A stretch of 64,000 nt of DNA from Takakia lepidozioides (lineage: Eukaryota > Streptophyta > Takakiopsida > Takakiales > Takakiaceae), in NCBI GenBank assembly GCA_030704615.1, contig CM060732.1:30299053-30363052 (forward strand). The letters run 5' to 3'. The notes under the pieces were generated by a model that made no database searches, had not been told where the DNA came from, and saw only the letters and a program-made list of their open reading frames with translations. Positions within the stretch are counted from its first letter, which is position 1, and every line of letters begins with the position of its first letter. Positions 1 to 11,451 of this stretch are shown in pieces. The position numbers and the translations under genes were made by a program.

Positions 1-499
1 CGACGACACAATGACGCATCACAATTCTATCACAATTCTCAAACTCGTTGACCTAATCAGAAAAAAACTTCAGAAGAATCGCCAAGAGCGCCAACAGAAA
101 CCCTGAAACGAGACACACATACATGTAGAGTTCAGAGAAGATTGCAAACCACGTAGTCTCACCTAGCGCAGCAATTGCAAAACGAAGAATCTTACAAGGT
201 CCTCAAACGATCGCGCAATCAAAACTTGGGCTACATTCGTCGTCCTCGATGATCACAATTCTACTACATGGACCCTGCGAAATTGTCCACTGCAGCCATT
301 CTCATGAGCTTCTGGGGGTTTTAGGATTTCAGGGTTTTAGGGATTTTGGATGCTTAAGTTTTGTGCTGTGACCTTGGACTTGAGAGTTTGGGTTCCTGGT
401 TTTCGCTTAAAAATTTCCTGACCCCTGTGGCTGCTTTCTGAAGCTTGCATCTGTACACTTGCATTACTGTAACTCTTTTCACAAACTCTTTCCGTATAG
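1..499. other. Flank or intron upstream of the DTW exon; no coding call
   Basis: No convincing reading frame was found. A pyrimidine-rich stretch ending in a splice acceptor (ccgtatag) near 521... is not needed to explain this block; the nearest clear acceptor-like AG lies just before the DTW exon at about 499. The block could be an intron of the DTW gene or 5' sequence of a gene outside the window. Confidence 0.4.
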
Positions 500-502
500 G
501 CA

Positions 503-970
503 TTGAAGGTAAGCAGGAACTACAGTGACCACAATGAACACAACGATGGCGCAGCTGAGCAGCTTGGGGAAGACGTCAAGCCGAAGAACATCCAGATTAC
601 GTTGGTGGTGCTTAATGGGACTTGGGAGCATGCACAGGAAATGGTGAAAGCCAGTTTGCCGTTTCTCTCCAACTTTGTCACACAAGTGTGCCTGCCGTTT
701 GACGTTCGCTCGGAAGGCTACGGTGTGGGCGAATCTGACCTGATAATAAGGAAGGAGCCGTTTGGCGGGTGTGTGAGCACAATGGAAGCAGCGGCACGTG
801 CTCTTGCAATTCTGGAATCTGACGGGCACATTGTTGAAAGCAAACTCATGGACGTGTTACGCAAGATGGTGTCGCTGCAGGCATCCTACTTCAGCTCCCC
901 AAAGATACGGCCAAAGCTGAAGAAGAAGTCAAAAGAATGTGTCCGAGGCAAAAAGGTGAATGCCTGCTAG
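503..970 (+). CDS. DTW-domain protein, C-terminal exon (tRNA-uridine aminocarboxypropyltransferase-like), 5' partial
   Basis: The frame carries the C-terminal half of a DTW domain: a hydrophobic strand then NGTW near residue 40 (family pattern DxTW), a SEGYG loop, and CVSTMEAAARALAILE, which matches the STxEAxA helix of the family. DTW proteins transfer an aminocarboxypropyl group from S-adenosylmethionine to tRNA uridine. The N-terminal zinc-binding half is absent, so upstream exons are missing or lost. The tail is very basic (PKLKKKSK). The last codons (RGKK then gtgaatg) are homologous to the exon/intron boundary of the PPR family downstream, so the real exon may end at 955 with a phase-0 donor rather than at the stop at 968-970. 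Asn replaces the family Asp in the signature, so activity is doubtful. Confidence 0.6.
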   Translation: MKVSRNYSDHNEHNDGAAEQLGEDVKPKNIQITLVVLNGTWEHAQEMVKASLPFLSNFVTQVCLPFDVRSEGYGVGESDLIIRKEPFGGCVSTMEAAARALAILESDGHIVESKLMDVLRKMVSLQASYFSSPKIRPKLKKKSKECVRGKKVNAC

Positions 971-1145
971 ATTACAGAGAGAAGCGGACAACAAGATGCT
1001 ACACAAACTGTGCTGGAAATTGTCATCGTCTCTCTCCCAAGCACATTTTGAAAGTTTTGGGAGCAATTCAGCGTAGAGTTTGTGGTAGGTAGGGCTGGGG
1101 TGTTTGCAAGAACAAATCTATGCTGTCATTGTCAGCTGCTAGCAG
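956..1145 (+). other. Predicted phase-0 intron between DTW exon and PPR reading frame
   Basis: The donor (aag/gtgaat) and about 70 following bases match the PDF-motif intron of the PPR gene at 22.8-23.1 kb. Relative to that copy, about 55 bases before the original acceptor are deleted. A substitute acceptor (gctagcag) ends at 1145, and the sequence after it is open in the PPR frame. Both sides are phase 0, so a DTW-PPR fusion transcript would stay in frame. This is inference from sequence; no transcript is available. Confidence 0.45.
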
Positions 1146-4072
1146 CAAGGCAAGGATCTATACATGATTCATCCAAGTGGGCCGGATTTCAAGCACAATA
1201 TTATCTGTGATTCTCTGTGGATCGATAGCTACAAGCTTCCTACATGGGTAGAAGGTAAATTGGAAGCACCAGCGGCGATGTCTCAGTTGATAAAATCAGG
1301 CATGCTAACCATGACCCGAGCTTCCGAAAGAGGACCAAGGGAGGAAGTCTACAATGCCTCTTCTGGGCATGTGAGGATGCTATGTGAGGCAGGGCGACTG
1401 ATAGAGGCTCTACAGACTTTAAACCAAGGAAGCATCTCAGTAGATTCAGATACGTATGTCTGTCTCTTGCATAAGTGCATCAAGATGAAAGGCCTGGAAG
1501 CTGGAAAGCAGGTGCACGCTCACATCATCCAAAGTGGGTTTAAGCCAAATGTTTTTCTACACAACACCCTGGTCAACATGTATGTTAAGTGCGGGAGCAT
1601 AATGAATGCTCGCCAAGTGTTCAACAGCATGCCTCAACGATGTTTGATCACGTGGAATATAATGATGGCAGGATTTACCAAGCATGGGTGCAGTAGGAAT
1701 GCTTTGGATACATACGAGGAAATGATGCGGGAAGGGGTGAAGCCCAACCACATTACATTTGTTTGTGTTTGCAATGCGTGTGCGAGCCTGGCAGCCCTGG
1801 GAAAGGGCAGAGAGGTCCATGGCGACATTGTCAAAGCTGGAATTGTACCAGATGTCATTCTGAACAATACCCTGGTGGACATGTATGCCAAATGTGGGAG
1901 CATCGAGGATGCAAAGGGAGTGTTTGACCATATGGCCGAACGAGATGTGGTGTCCTGGAGTGCTATGATTGCAGGATATGCGCAGCATGGGTGTGGGAGA
2001 GATGCTTTGGAAACCTTTGAGCAAATGATGCAGGAAGGCATGAAGCCCAACCACATCACGTTTGTTTGCGTCTGCAATGCGTGTGCGAGCCTGGCAGCTC
2101 TGGAAAAGGGCCAAGAGGTGCATGGTGACATCGTCAAAGCTGGAATTGTACCAGATGTCAATCTGAACACTGCCTTGGTGGACATGTATGCCAAATGTGG
2201 GAGCATCAAGGATGCAAAGGGAGTGTTTGACCGTATGGCCGAACGAGATGTGGTGTCCTGGAGTGCTATGATTGCAGGATATGCTCAGTGTGGTTGTGGG
2301 ATGGGGGCTTTGGAGACCTATGAGCAAATGATAGAGGAAGGCGTGAAGCCCAACCGCATCACGTTCGTTTGCGTTTGCAATGCATGTGCGAGCCTGGCTG
2401 CCCTGGAAAGGGGCAAAGAGGTGCATGGTGACATCGTCAAAGCTGGAATTGTACCAGATGTCAATCTGAACACTGCCCTGGTGGACATGTATGCCAAATG
2501 TGGGAGCATCAAGGATGGAAAGGGAGTGTTTGACCGTATGGCCAAACAAGATGTGGTGTCGTGGAATGCGATGATCGCAGGATATGCACAGCATGGGTGT
2601 GGGATGGAGGCTTTGGAGACCTATGAGCATGATGCGGGAAGGGGTGAAGCCAGACCGGGTCACGTTTATTTGCGTATGCAATGCGTGTGCGAGCTTGGCA
2701 GCCCGGCAAAGAGGTCCATGCTGACATCGTCAAGGCCGGAACTGTACCAGATGTCATTTTGAACAATACCCTGGTGGACATGTATGCCAAATGTGGGAGC
2801 GTCGAGGATGCAAAGGGAGTGTTTGACCATATGGCCGAACGAGATGTGGTGTCCTGGAGTACTATGATTGCAGGATATGCGCAGCATGGGTGTGGGATGG
2901 AGGCTTTGGAGATCTATGAGCAAATGATACAGGTAGGAGTGAAGCCCAACCACATCACATTTGTTTGCGTCTGCAATGCGTGTGCGAGCCTGGCAGCCCT
3001 GGAAAAGGGCAAAGAGGTCCATGATGACATCGTCAAAGCTGGAATTGTACCAGATGTCATCCTGAACACTGCCCTCGTGGACATGTATGCCAAATGTGGG
3101 TGCATCAAGGATGCAAAGGGAGTTTTTGAGAATATGGCTGCTCGAAATGTGGTGTCATGGAATGCGATGATCGCAGGATATGCCCAGCATGGTTGTCATA
3201 GGGAGGCCCTGCAACTATTTGAAGGAATGCAAAAGGAAGGCTTGAAGGCGGACAGTATCACATTTTTATGTGTTCTCTCTGCATGCAGCCACGTTGGCCT
3301 ACTGTACGAAGGAAGACGCTACTTTGATTCCCTACATCAAGATCATGGTGTCACTCTGACAGTAAAGCACTTTGGCTGCATGGTTGACCTTCTTGGACGT
3401 GCGGGGCGATTGGATGAGGCAGAGGACCTCATTAATAAAATGCCAATCAAACCAGATGCCGTGGTGTGGAAGGCCTTGCTTGGTGCCTGCAGAATTCATG
3501 GCAATGTGGAGATGGCTGAACGTGCCGCAACATCTATTCTCGAGTGGGATGAACAGGACGCCGCGACTTATGTGTTGCTATCAAACATCTATGCCACAGC
3601 TGGCAGGTGGGACGATAGTGCAAAGGTGAGAAAAATGATGAAGATCAGAGGGGTTAGAAAGGAGCCAGGTTGCTGCTGTATCGAGGTTGGCAACAGGGTG
3701 CACACCTTTGTTGTAGATGACAAATTGCATCCCAAAATTAAGGAAATTCATGCTGAGCTGAGAAGATTGTCTGGGCAGATGAAGGAGGCAGGGTATGTGC
3801 CTGACATGCGCTTTGTATTGCATGATGTGGGGGAGGAACAAAAGGAATTTTCTCTTTGCCACCACAGTGAGAAGCTGGCTATTGGCTTTGGGCTGATCAG
3901 CACGGCCCCTAGGACACCTCTTCGTCTCATCAAGAATTTTCAGATGTGTGGTGACTGCCACACCTCCACCAAAGATTGTTGGCCGAGCAATTGTTGTACG
4001 GGACACTAACCGCTTTCACCACTTTGAAGATGGGGTTTGTTCTTGTGGGGATTACTGGTGAAATCATGTTTT
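1146..4072 (+). pseudogene. PPR-DYW gene with N-terminal half PDF motif, broken by three small deletions
   Basis: The first frame (ATG at 1164, 532 codons) opens with the second half of an OSB-type PDF motif (GPDFKHN, then SLWIDSYKLPTWVEGKL) and continues into PLS-type PPR repeats of 101 residues. Comparison with sister repeats shows a 2-bp loss near 2628, an 8-bp loss near 2706 and an 11-bp loss near 3975 inside the DYW domain. The second long frame (2681-4009) holds more repeats, the E/E+ region and the zinc-binding HSE and CGDCH motifs, then leaves frame before the end. The expected ending (CSCGDYW plus stop) is present at about 4045-4062 in the first frame, because the three losses sum to 21. 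In plants such proteins edit organellar RNA by C-to-U deamination. This copy cannot encode one without frame changes. Confidence 0.8.
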
Positions 4073-4380
4073 TCTGGAAAGGTGTGAGTATCTTCATTCA
4101 TTGATCTGCGTAGCTACTCAGTTCATCCCCCGTTTCCTGAGAATATTGATCATGATGTACTGTTGAGGGCATTTCCTGTGGCCTATCCACAGCATAGGTG
4201 TGAAGTCGGCCCATAATTGCAACGGACTTGAGCAGGTAAAGAGTGAAGGGGGGATTTTGACTAATCCCATGGTGGTCACTTGAAAGTTCACATAGCGAGT
4301 GTTATGGTATTTGCGTATTCTGTCATTGATTGATGCAGTATGAGTTGGATCCGGCCTTTCACCCAAACACTATTCCATCC
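4073..4380 (+). repeat. PPR 3' flank shared with 18.4-19.0 kb and 45.6 kb
   Basis: Sequence after the DYW stop, with a conserved gaccatgatg-type stretch and gagggcat, recurs after the DYW remnant at 18.4-18.96 kb and after the pseudogene at 45.64-45.72 kb. This shows that whole gene units including 3' flanks were duplicated, not just coding repeats. Confidence 0.65.
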
Positions 4381-4882
4381 ATCTCTCTACATCGCAGAGC
4401 TCATACAACTTGCACAGCTACAACTTCAACGCAGTACACATAACACTTCCGTGTAACTGCAAACCCAGAGAAACAGCAAAGGAATGTGTGGGTCAGAAAG
4501 CAGAAACCCTGGTATCTCACCTCAGTCACCCTAACTGTGGCTAGAAAGCCCAAAGCCTAGCGTCACAAGCCCTTCTTCTCCACTCTGTTAATAGTAAGAA
4601 AATTGTCATGCTCATTCCTATTAGTCTCATGGGCACTAACTTTTGGCAAAACAAAGGGAATACCATCCCTTAACAGAAAGTACACTTTGATGTGTTCCAA
4701 AGTTGATATGACTTACATGACAAGCCTCATCTGATGGGAATGTAGAGGACTCGCAACATTCATGTTGGAAAGCAAGAAGAACAATGTAGTCATCAGGCTA
4801 GAGGCCAATATGACTTTCCACTCTTGGTGAAGGGGCATCAGATGTTTGAAATGCCACAACTATTGATGTTACTAAATAAATT
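4381..4882. other. Intergenic, nothing recognised
   Basis: No credible frame, RNA gene or repeat family was recognised between the PPR 3' flank and the terminal exon of the minus-strand gene. Confidence 0.4.
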
Positions 4883-6374
4883 CTACACTATATGGCTGCA
4901 GTTCATGATTCCATGGATTCCAGGATTGATGGTTGTTCTGTGCTTAGCACCAAGTTTTTTTCGCTTTGGAGGGAAGTTGTCCTCATCACTTTCACTGTCC
5001 AAGCAAATGACTTGATGTGGCACAGCCATGGCTATATGCTCCTTGCATTCTGACATTTTGGACGACTTTTTCCCAGATTGATTGAATGCCTCATCTTGAC
5101 TTAGGGGAATCCAGGTCTAGAAAGCTTAAAGGGTTTTGATCTGTTGAGGAGAGCCACCTTATGCTGGGCTTCTGTCATACCATGGCATTGGGTCACTATC
5201 AGCGATCTTCATACCTTATAATGACATGTGTTATGGAGCTGTAAAAAGACTGGACATTCACATCTACCTTTCTGATCAATGAGTCTCCTCAAGTTAGTCT
5301 CTCTCCTCTCTTCTTCATACCCAGATAGAAGTCCACATTTACTAACAAGGCAGATGACAGAATGTAGCATGTACTACTGCAGGCCCTGCAACTAGCTGAA
5401 CACCAAAGCAACCAGTCAGAGTAGACAGCGCAAAGAAAACAAACTGATATATGTTTCTGAAATGGATAAATAGAAACAGGCAGTGTTACCTGTGCCAAGT
5501 TCTTCTGCTGCTGCTGGTACATGAGGACCTTTGGAAATGGTACAAGGAAGATTCCCTTTGTTGGCATAGATATTTGCTGCACTAGAAATGGCACTGCCTT
5601 GTCCCATGCTGCCAACTGGGATATATTCACTTCTGCAAAGAATAAACAATAAACCCTTCCTAAGGAGAAAGATGTACATGTCTCGTGTATTCGAGATTTC
5701 TCACATGTATGTGATAGATCCCTTACAACATACCATCTGTGTTTTGAAAACTTTCATAATGATGGTCATATACTCCTCACATGTAGAAGCTGCCAGAGTA
5801 TAAAAAAAGGTTGATGGGGAAATTTCACAGGAGAATACCTGGAAAGGATGCCCTTTTAGTACTTTGACCAGATTTTGCCTCCATCATTGGGAATACTTCG
5901 TTCACAACCTTACCAGTCGTTGGATCTCTTCCCTGGTTATCACCATTTTGGAACTCTCTCTCTCCACGGAAATGGTAAGACCCTTTCCCAAAGATAGCTT
6001 TGCATTGAAACTTTGCCATGGTTCTTTATAGATAGAGTTTGGTGGACCATCAAACCTCCCACTAGTGCTTGAGCTGTCCACCTCTGCACCCCTTGACATC
6101 TCTGAAGTTCCCATCTTGTTGCCTTCCTTGGAAACTGCTCTTTGAACTCCATTTTCTTAAGAAGCAGATCGTGCTAAATCTTGTCTAAATATTTTTCAAT
6201 TTGTACAAGCCGAGTCATGGCCGTCCACGAGTACCGCAGGTCTCGGAAGGCTGTATGACAGCTTCCCTCAGGGCGAAAACTGTGGCTTGATTCTCTGGGA
6301 AGAGGCTCAACGGTAATTCTTGATGTCATTTCTGCTATCGGGGATCTGTGAATACGAGGACAAACACACTTCAT
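4883..6374 (-). CDS. Unrecognised multi-exon gene; probable nuclear protein with SIM-like and NLS tail
   Basis: I do not recognise the family. The terminal exon (5116 to 4883, 78 codons) starts after a ttctag acceptor and encodes VICLDSESDEDNFPPKRKK: a hydrophobic core followed by acidic residues as in SUMO-interaction motifs, then a basic nuclear localisation signal. An internal exon (5632 to 5490) has good splice sites and encodes QLAAWDKAVPFLVQQ then TKGIFLVPFPKVLMYQQQQ. Its phase fits an upstream exon ending at 5839 (donor cag/gtattc). Further coding-like sequence lies at 5902-6114 and 6190-6374, the latter with SFRPEGSCHTAFRDLRYSW. The frame across 5840-6150 is unresolved because a strong alternative donor (ctg/gtaagg) lies in another frame. 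Exon 5116-4883 and exon 5632-5490 join in phase. Start not determined. Confidence 0.45.
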
Positions 6375-6610
6375 TTAGTCTATGTTCAAGAAGTCCAATT
6401 GCAGTTTTATACTAATTAAGTACTTGGCCCTGTTCAGAGAGTTGCACTTGAAGTTATAAAATATAGAAGCTGCACCTAGTTTACTCCCGGAATGATTTCA
6501 ACTAAGGCTTGTGTTGATGGATCAATGATTGGCACCTATTGTAGGCAAAATCTCAAGCAATGATGCCTGTTCTTTTGTGAACATTCGGTGTCCTCGTAGT
6601 AGAGGCGTCA
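6375..6610. other. Intergenic or gene 5' flank
   Basis: Short spacer between the minus-strand gene and the retroelement; no feature recognised. Confidence 0.35.
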
Positions 6611-9600
6611 GTGACCAGGGTCCGCGGTGGGCCCCACCCTGCGCAAAGGCCCCCTACTGCTGCAACACCATCCCCATCGTCCACAACATCCCCACCACGG
6701 CAATTGTCAGGATCCCATCTCCCAACACCAGCGTTCACCTCGACACCGCCATCACCCGCACCAACACCACTTCCACATGCCCCCAGTTCTGATATCCCCA
6801 AACAACCTGAGGAGCAGCCAGTCCTCCCCCTCCCTCAGGCCTCCTGCAATGATCAGCACATGTGCGACCGGGCAACAACAACGCAACTCCAGTCAGCACC
6901 AGTGGTACACTCGAACTCAAACCAATCAAGAGTCGTTGTGCTCCAAAGACCTTCCACCGAAGTGCATGGACGCCCAATGTTATTCACCTCCCCGCCTGGC
7001 TCTCCACCCCGCGTTCAACAGAGAGTTCAAGATCTTCCCCCTTCTTCTTCTGGGAGATCCAATTTTCTAGCTCCCCCAGTTATTCCACATGCTCCATCAG
7101 TGCCGCCATCGACATCCAATCAAGCTTCTCCAGGTGATGACCGCATTCCTTGTCCTGCTTGTGGACGACCATTTGCTCGGATCAGAGGCTTTGCCCGCCA
7201 TCAGCGCACCTGTTCAGCTTTTCGACAGTCCCACCCTGACGGTTCTTCTCTATCCATCCCTGTACATGCGTCACCCACTCCTCCTCCTGCCTCTGCATGG
7301 GTTTGGCTCTCCACTCTAGATGTCCTCGGCGCTTTTCATCTGGGACTGCCTTGGCCTCGCCTCTATATACGGATCCCGTTGGCGCTAAGACAAGAGGTTC
7401 AACATGCTCTTCACATGCCTCTGGACCGTCTGGCCCGCGATCCTGCTGATATCCCGGCTTGGCATCTTCTCTTGCTCTTTGCCCAGTGGTGTTTGGTCTT
7501 GCCCCCACGCGGTGGTGATGCTGGTCATAGAGAAACACGCATTCGTCTCCGCCGTTTTCTATCTGGGAATTGGGAGTGTCTGCAAGACGTGCACTATCTC
7601 CGTACACACGCTCTTGCTGCAGAAACCCCTCCGGATATCTTGCCACAACCGACCCTCTCTACCCACAAACGGCTTCGACACAGTCTATTGTTGGGTCGTG
7701 TCGGTGAGTACTCACGTGCAACGTGTGCCCTGGCACCTTTCACTCCTGCACCACCTTCTTCAGACATAGTCGCTGCTTTGGAGGCACTTCATCCCCCATC
7801 TGAGCACATTCTTCCAGTTTTTGTCGATGATTTTGAGCCGGACCAAGATCTCCAGCTCATGACATCTTCACCAAGGCTTTTACACGCAGTCCGCATCTCT
7901 CTGCAGCTGGCCCGTCTGGTTTGTTGTATGAACATCTGCGCGACTGCTTCAATCCCCAGGATTCTGCTAGTGGCTTCGCCCAACTCTTTCAGGTTTGCTC
8001 TCATATTGCCAGTGGTCGCATATCTGCTTCAATGGCACGCCTCCTTGGGGCTTCACGACTCTTGGCTATGTCCAAACACACCGGTCCTGGCATACGTTCT
8101 ATTGCCGTGGGGGAGGTCATCTACCGTCTGGTTAGCCGTTCTATCTGCCTTCAGTATCGAGATGCATTCTCCGCCCACCTCTTTCCACATCAGTTCGGCG
8201 TTGCCACTCCAGCAGGTTGTGAAGCTGTTGTACACGGATTCGCGCCACACTTGACCTTCATCCTGACTGTCAAGTCGATGTCAGCAATGCCTTCAACACT
8301 GTTTCACGCGCTGCCATCTTTCAAGAGCTCCGTTCTACTGGAAGTGATTTTCATCAGCTTATCCCTTTTGTAAGATTGTTTTATGCGTTTGGTGCTCCCC
8401 TCTTTTACAGTCACCATTCTCGCACAGGCGACTACAGTATCATACAGTCGGAGGTGGCACACGTCAAGGCGATCCATTAGGGGGTCCTCTTTTTGCCATG
8501 GCACATGTGCGCGCTCTTACGTAGTCTGCACAAGCATGTCCTTCTTGTCTATTCCTTTCTGCTGCAGATGACACCCACATCGTTGGTCCGGCATCCGAGG
8601 TCCTCCCGGCTTACAGTAATTTCATCACCCAGTTGCACTCTGTGGGGCTCTCCGTTCAACCTCGCAAGTGTGTTGTGTGGTCTCCATCCGGTTTACCATC
8701 TGGCTTTTTGCCACCTGCCCATTTTCTCACACCATCTGACGGCATCCGGATCTTGGGCGTTCCTTTTGGCACCACCTCATTTACTTCAACTTTCCTGGAA
8801 GACGCACTTCAAGAGGACATCTCCCATTCTGAGCTCCTTCCTAGGATTGGGGATCTACAGGTCGCCTATGGTATTCTCACAAGGTGTTTCATTCAACGAC
8901 CATCGTACATTTTACGGTCTTTTCCACCTACCGCTGAATTCTTGCTATCCCTATCGCAGTTTGATGCTCACATTGTAGGGGTTTTTGGTCGTTTACTGGG
9001 GCCCGGTGCTCTGGATGGTTCCCAAGGGGATTTACCTCGGCAACAAGCCACCCTACCTTTGTTTGCTGGCGGAGTGGGTCTACCCTCCACTGCCACCACT
9101 GCTCTTTGTGTTTTCCTCGGCAGCTGGGCTCTGGTTGCTCCAGCCCTTGCGTCTCGATTTCTATGTGACTAGCGACCCCTACTCATGGATAGCATTGCTC
9201 ACGTGGATAACGGTTCACTCTCATTCCAACAACATCTCCGATCTGCACGGGATCTTCTTCATCCATCAGTGCGGGCTTGCCTTCCGCCATTTGAGCAGCT
9301 GGTTACTCAGGGCTTGGACCATCTCCAGGATACCATCGTGGATCGCGCGCACCAACAAACCTTTTCTAGCATGCTTTCAGATGCATCTTCTGATGTGCAT
9401 CGTGCCAGGCTCTTATCTTGCACGGGACCAGGGGCGGGTGCGTGGCTTATCGCAAGACCCATTATCACACTGTTTCGCTTGTCGTCTCCAATCTTTGCCA
9501 CGGCTCTCCGCATTCGTCTTGGCTTACCACATCCTTCTGTGCTTGGCTTACAGCGCTGTGTTTGTCACCAACCCATCGATCCACTTGCTGTTCATCTCCT

Positions 9601-10178
9601 TCGTTGTCCATGCGAATGAGATCGTACAGCATGATGTTGTGCGGGACGCCGTCGCCTCTGTTGCTCGAGAGGCTGGATTCCATGTATTGCGGGAGCAAAC
9701 TCACATGCTTCCCTCTCGTACGCCTCGGTAATGACAACATCTGCAAGGGTGCGCAAACCATCTCGAGATAGGGCGATGTCGACTCGCCGACGAGTGGACT
9801 CGATCCGACTTACTTTCTCGCTCGGCCTCTTCCCAAGGCACTGCCGCTTTGATTGCTGTACAGACCAAGCAACGAGACTATCAAGACCGTCATCCCACAG
9901 ATGCGTTCCTTCCACTGGCTGTGGAGATCTTTGGATGTCTTCATCGTCAGTTCGACGAATTTCTTCGTATTTGTGCTCATCATGCTGCTAAGAACAAGAT
10001 CAATGGCATTCCCCATGCTTCTGTCTTCGTAGCTTTCTATAGACAACGGGTTTCCGTAGCACTACAGAGGGCACAGGCTATGTCCATCTTGCATCGGGCT
10101 GCTGTAGCTGGCATGGCTTTGTCTCATCTTCCTGCTCTTCCCGATGTCACACCCATTTCTTTGTCTGATGTCATTTAG
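6611..10178 (+). mobile_element. Decayed non-LTR retrotransposon: C2H2 finger, reverse transcriptase, CCHC and restriction-like endonuclease-type end
   Basis: A proline-rich N terminus is followed by a C2H2 finger (CPACGRPF then FARHQRTC) at about 7150-7215. After frameshifts near 7870 and 8237 come AAGPSGLLYEHLRD, GIRSIAVGEVIYRLVSR, the motif-B region RQGDPLGGPLF (about 8470-8505) and the catalytic motif-C ADD (about 8565). A stop codon lies between motifs B and C. The C-terminal part has a CxC...H...C knuckle (about 9555-9612), then HDVVRDAVASVAREAGFHV and finally PLAVEIFGCLHRQ (about 9905-9950). N-terminal finger, central RT and C-terminal knuckle plus nuclease without an APE domain is the layout of R2-type elements, but clade membership is not proven. 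An AT-rich 3' tail with aataaa signals follows to about 10330. The copy is inactive. Confidence 0.75.
9720..9789 (-). repeat. 70-bp in-place inversion inside the R2-like element
   Basis: The endonuclease-type segment RRRVDIALSRDGLRTLADVV is encoded on the minus strand here, while both neighbours (AREAG block before, PLAVEIFGC block after) are on the plus strand. Reversing the segment restores the order expected for the domain. CTCGT (9715-9719) and ACGAG (9790-9794) form a short inverted repeat at the ends. Confidence 0.7.
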
Positions 10179-11097
10179 GCAGTTGAATGGGATGATCATT
10201 TGGTTTGATTAGCTTGATATGCTTTCTTTTTCATTTCTTTATGTTAACTCTTCCCTTGCTATGGGAACTTTCCATACTTTGTACAGTTACCTCATGTCAA
10301 TTTGTAAATAAAAGCTTTACAAGGTTACAACAAATTATGATGTTCTTGTTTCAGGGATTATCAAAGGCCGAGGCATTGTAAATTGACATGGACAGTGGGA
10401 TCTTTCAGAGAAATACAAGCCATTAAGAGCTCCGCCCATCCATTCTTTGCAGATTTGGAGTCGAGTGAACTATCTGCAAATGTCAAGGCAACACATGAAT
10501 TAATGGTCAGCCCTAGATCTATGCTGAAGAAGAAAATAAACAGTTCACGAACACACACCATGTTCAAAACGTTGTCTAGACCGGAAGCTAGAACATATAC
10601 ATCTCCACCATGGAAGCCATGAATTACAAAATGCACAATGATTGAATGAAACTGATGAATCGAGATTGCGAGAGCCCACCAGATGGCTATATTCATGCAT
10701 GTTGCATATCGTTGGTCTACCGAACATTGCATCAGGTGAACTTTGCAGATGGGGAGCTGATAAATGGGATGGCAAGCATGCTAGAAAATGTCTCTTAGTG
10801 CACGCGTTCGAGAACGATCACTTGGAGATGGTCCAAGCCTTGAATAATCAACGTTTCAAATCTTGGGAGACAAACCCGTGCCCATCGAGGGAGAAGTCCT
10901 GGGAGGTGTGGTCATTTCCGATTCATAGGAGTGTTGTGATGAGTTGGAGGGAAAGTCCACTTCTCATGTGCCCAATTGGAACCAGGACATCTCTACTTCA
11001 CTTTCTCTACAAAATTCTTCCTGTTCTTTCCCCTCTTTTCCGTTAGCTCCAAAAGAAAGGGGCAAGGAGAATCCTTCTGCCTGACCTAATCGAGACT
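10179..11097. other. Retroelement tail and unassigned sequence
   Basis: The first 150 bases are the AT-rich tail of the preceding element. A 134-codon open frame at 10642-11046 shows no recognisable domain and is probably fortuitous. Nothing else supported. Confidence 0.35.
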
Positions 11098-11335
11098 TTG
11101 CAGATGCTGCTACAGCTGCTGGGAAACGTTGCAGGCCGTGGGGAACCTAGTCAAGCAGCGATCTGGGAGAAGTTTTTCCCGACCCTTTATGGTGCGTTGG
11201 CAGCTGTCCCGAGTGAAAAAATACAGGGACCCGTTTGCATGGTGATCCATACGTGGTCTAAAGGCAGCAAGGCACGGTGCGCACAGCTCTCGCAGACTGA
11301 CGGCTCTTCTCTTATTGCATCTCTGTTGAATTCAG
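11098..11335 (+). CDS. Single exon resembling plant Ataxin-10-type armadillo protein
   Basis: The exon starts after a tttgcag acceptor and ends at a clean donor (tcag/gtgagc). It encodes LLQLLGNVAGRGEPSQAAIW, a short helix pair, then GPVCMVIHTWSKGSK. The order LL-L-NV ... W..FFP ... P.CMVI.T resembles the Ataxin-10 repeat region of plants, recalled from family knowledge and not checked. No partner exons were found, so this is either an isolated fragment of a gene or a gene with distant exons. Confidence 0.35.
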
Positions 11336-11451
11336 GTGAGCTTCTCTCTCTCTCGTGGGTGAGAACCCCACAAAACAGTGATTTTCCCGGAAGGTCAATG
11401 GCCGTTAGGCTATGACAAGCCGACGTTCGCAGGGAACGGCATGAGGACATT

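Noticed and set aside
1557-2681. Long minus-strand open frame (374 codons) opposite the first PPR gene
   Set aside because: It is the antisense shadow of repeated PPR codons; its periodic His/Ser-rich pattern mirrors the 303-bp repeat and has no domain of its own. The same applies to 21244-22416 on the plus strand.
6611-8254. A host zinc-finger protein
   Set aside because: The C2H2 finger is followed by reverse transcriptase motifs in the same direction with frameshifts, so it is part of the retroelement.
10642-11046. 134-codon open frame as a protein-coding gene
   Set aside because: Unusual composition, no recognisable motif and no splice support; it precedes, but does not join in phase to, the Ataxin-10-like exon in any way I could confirm.
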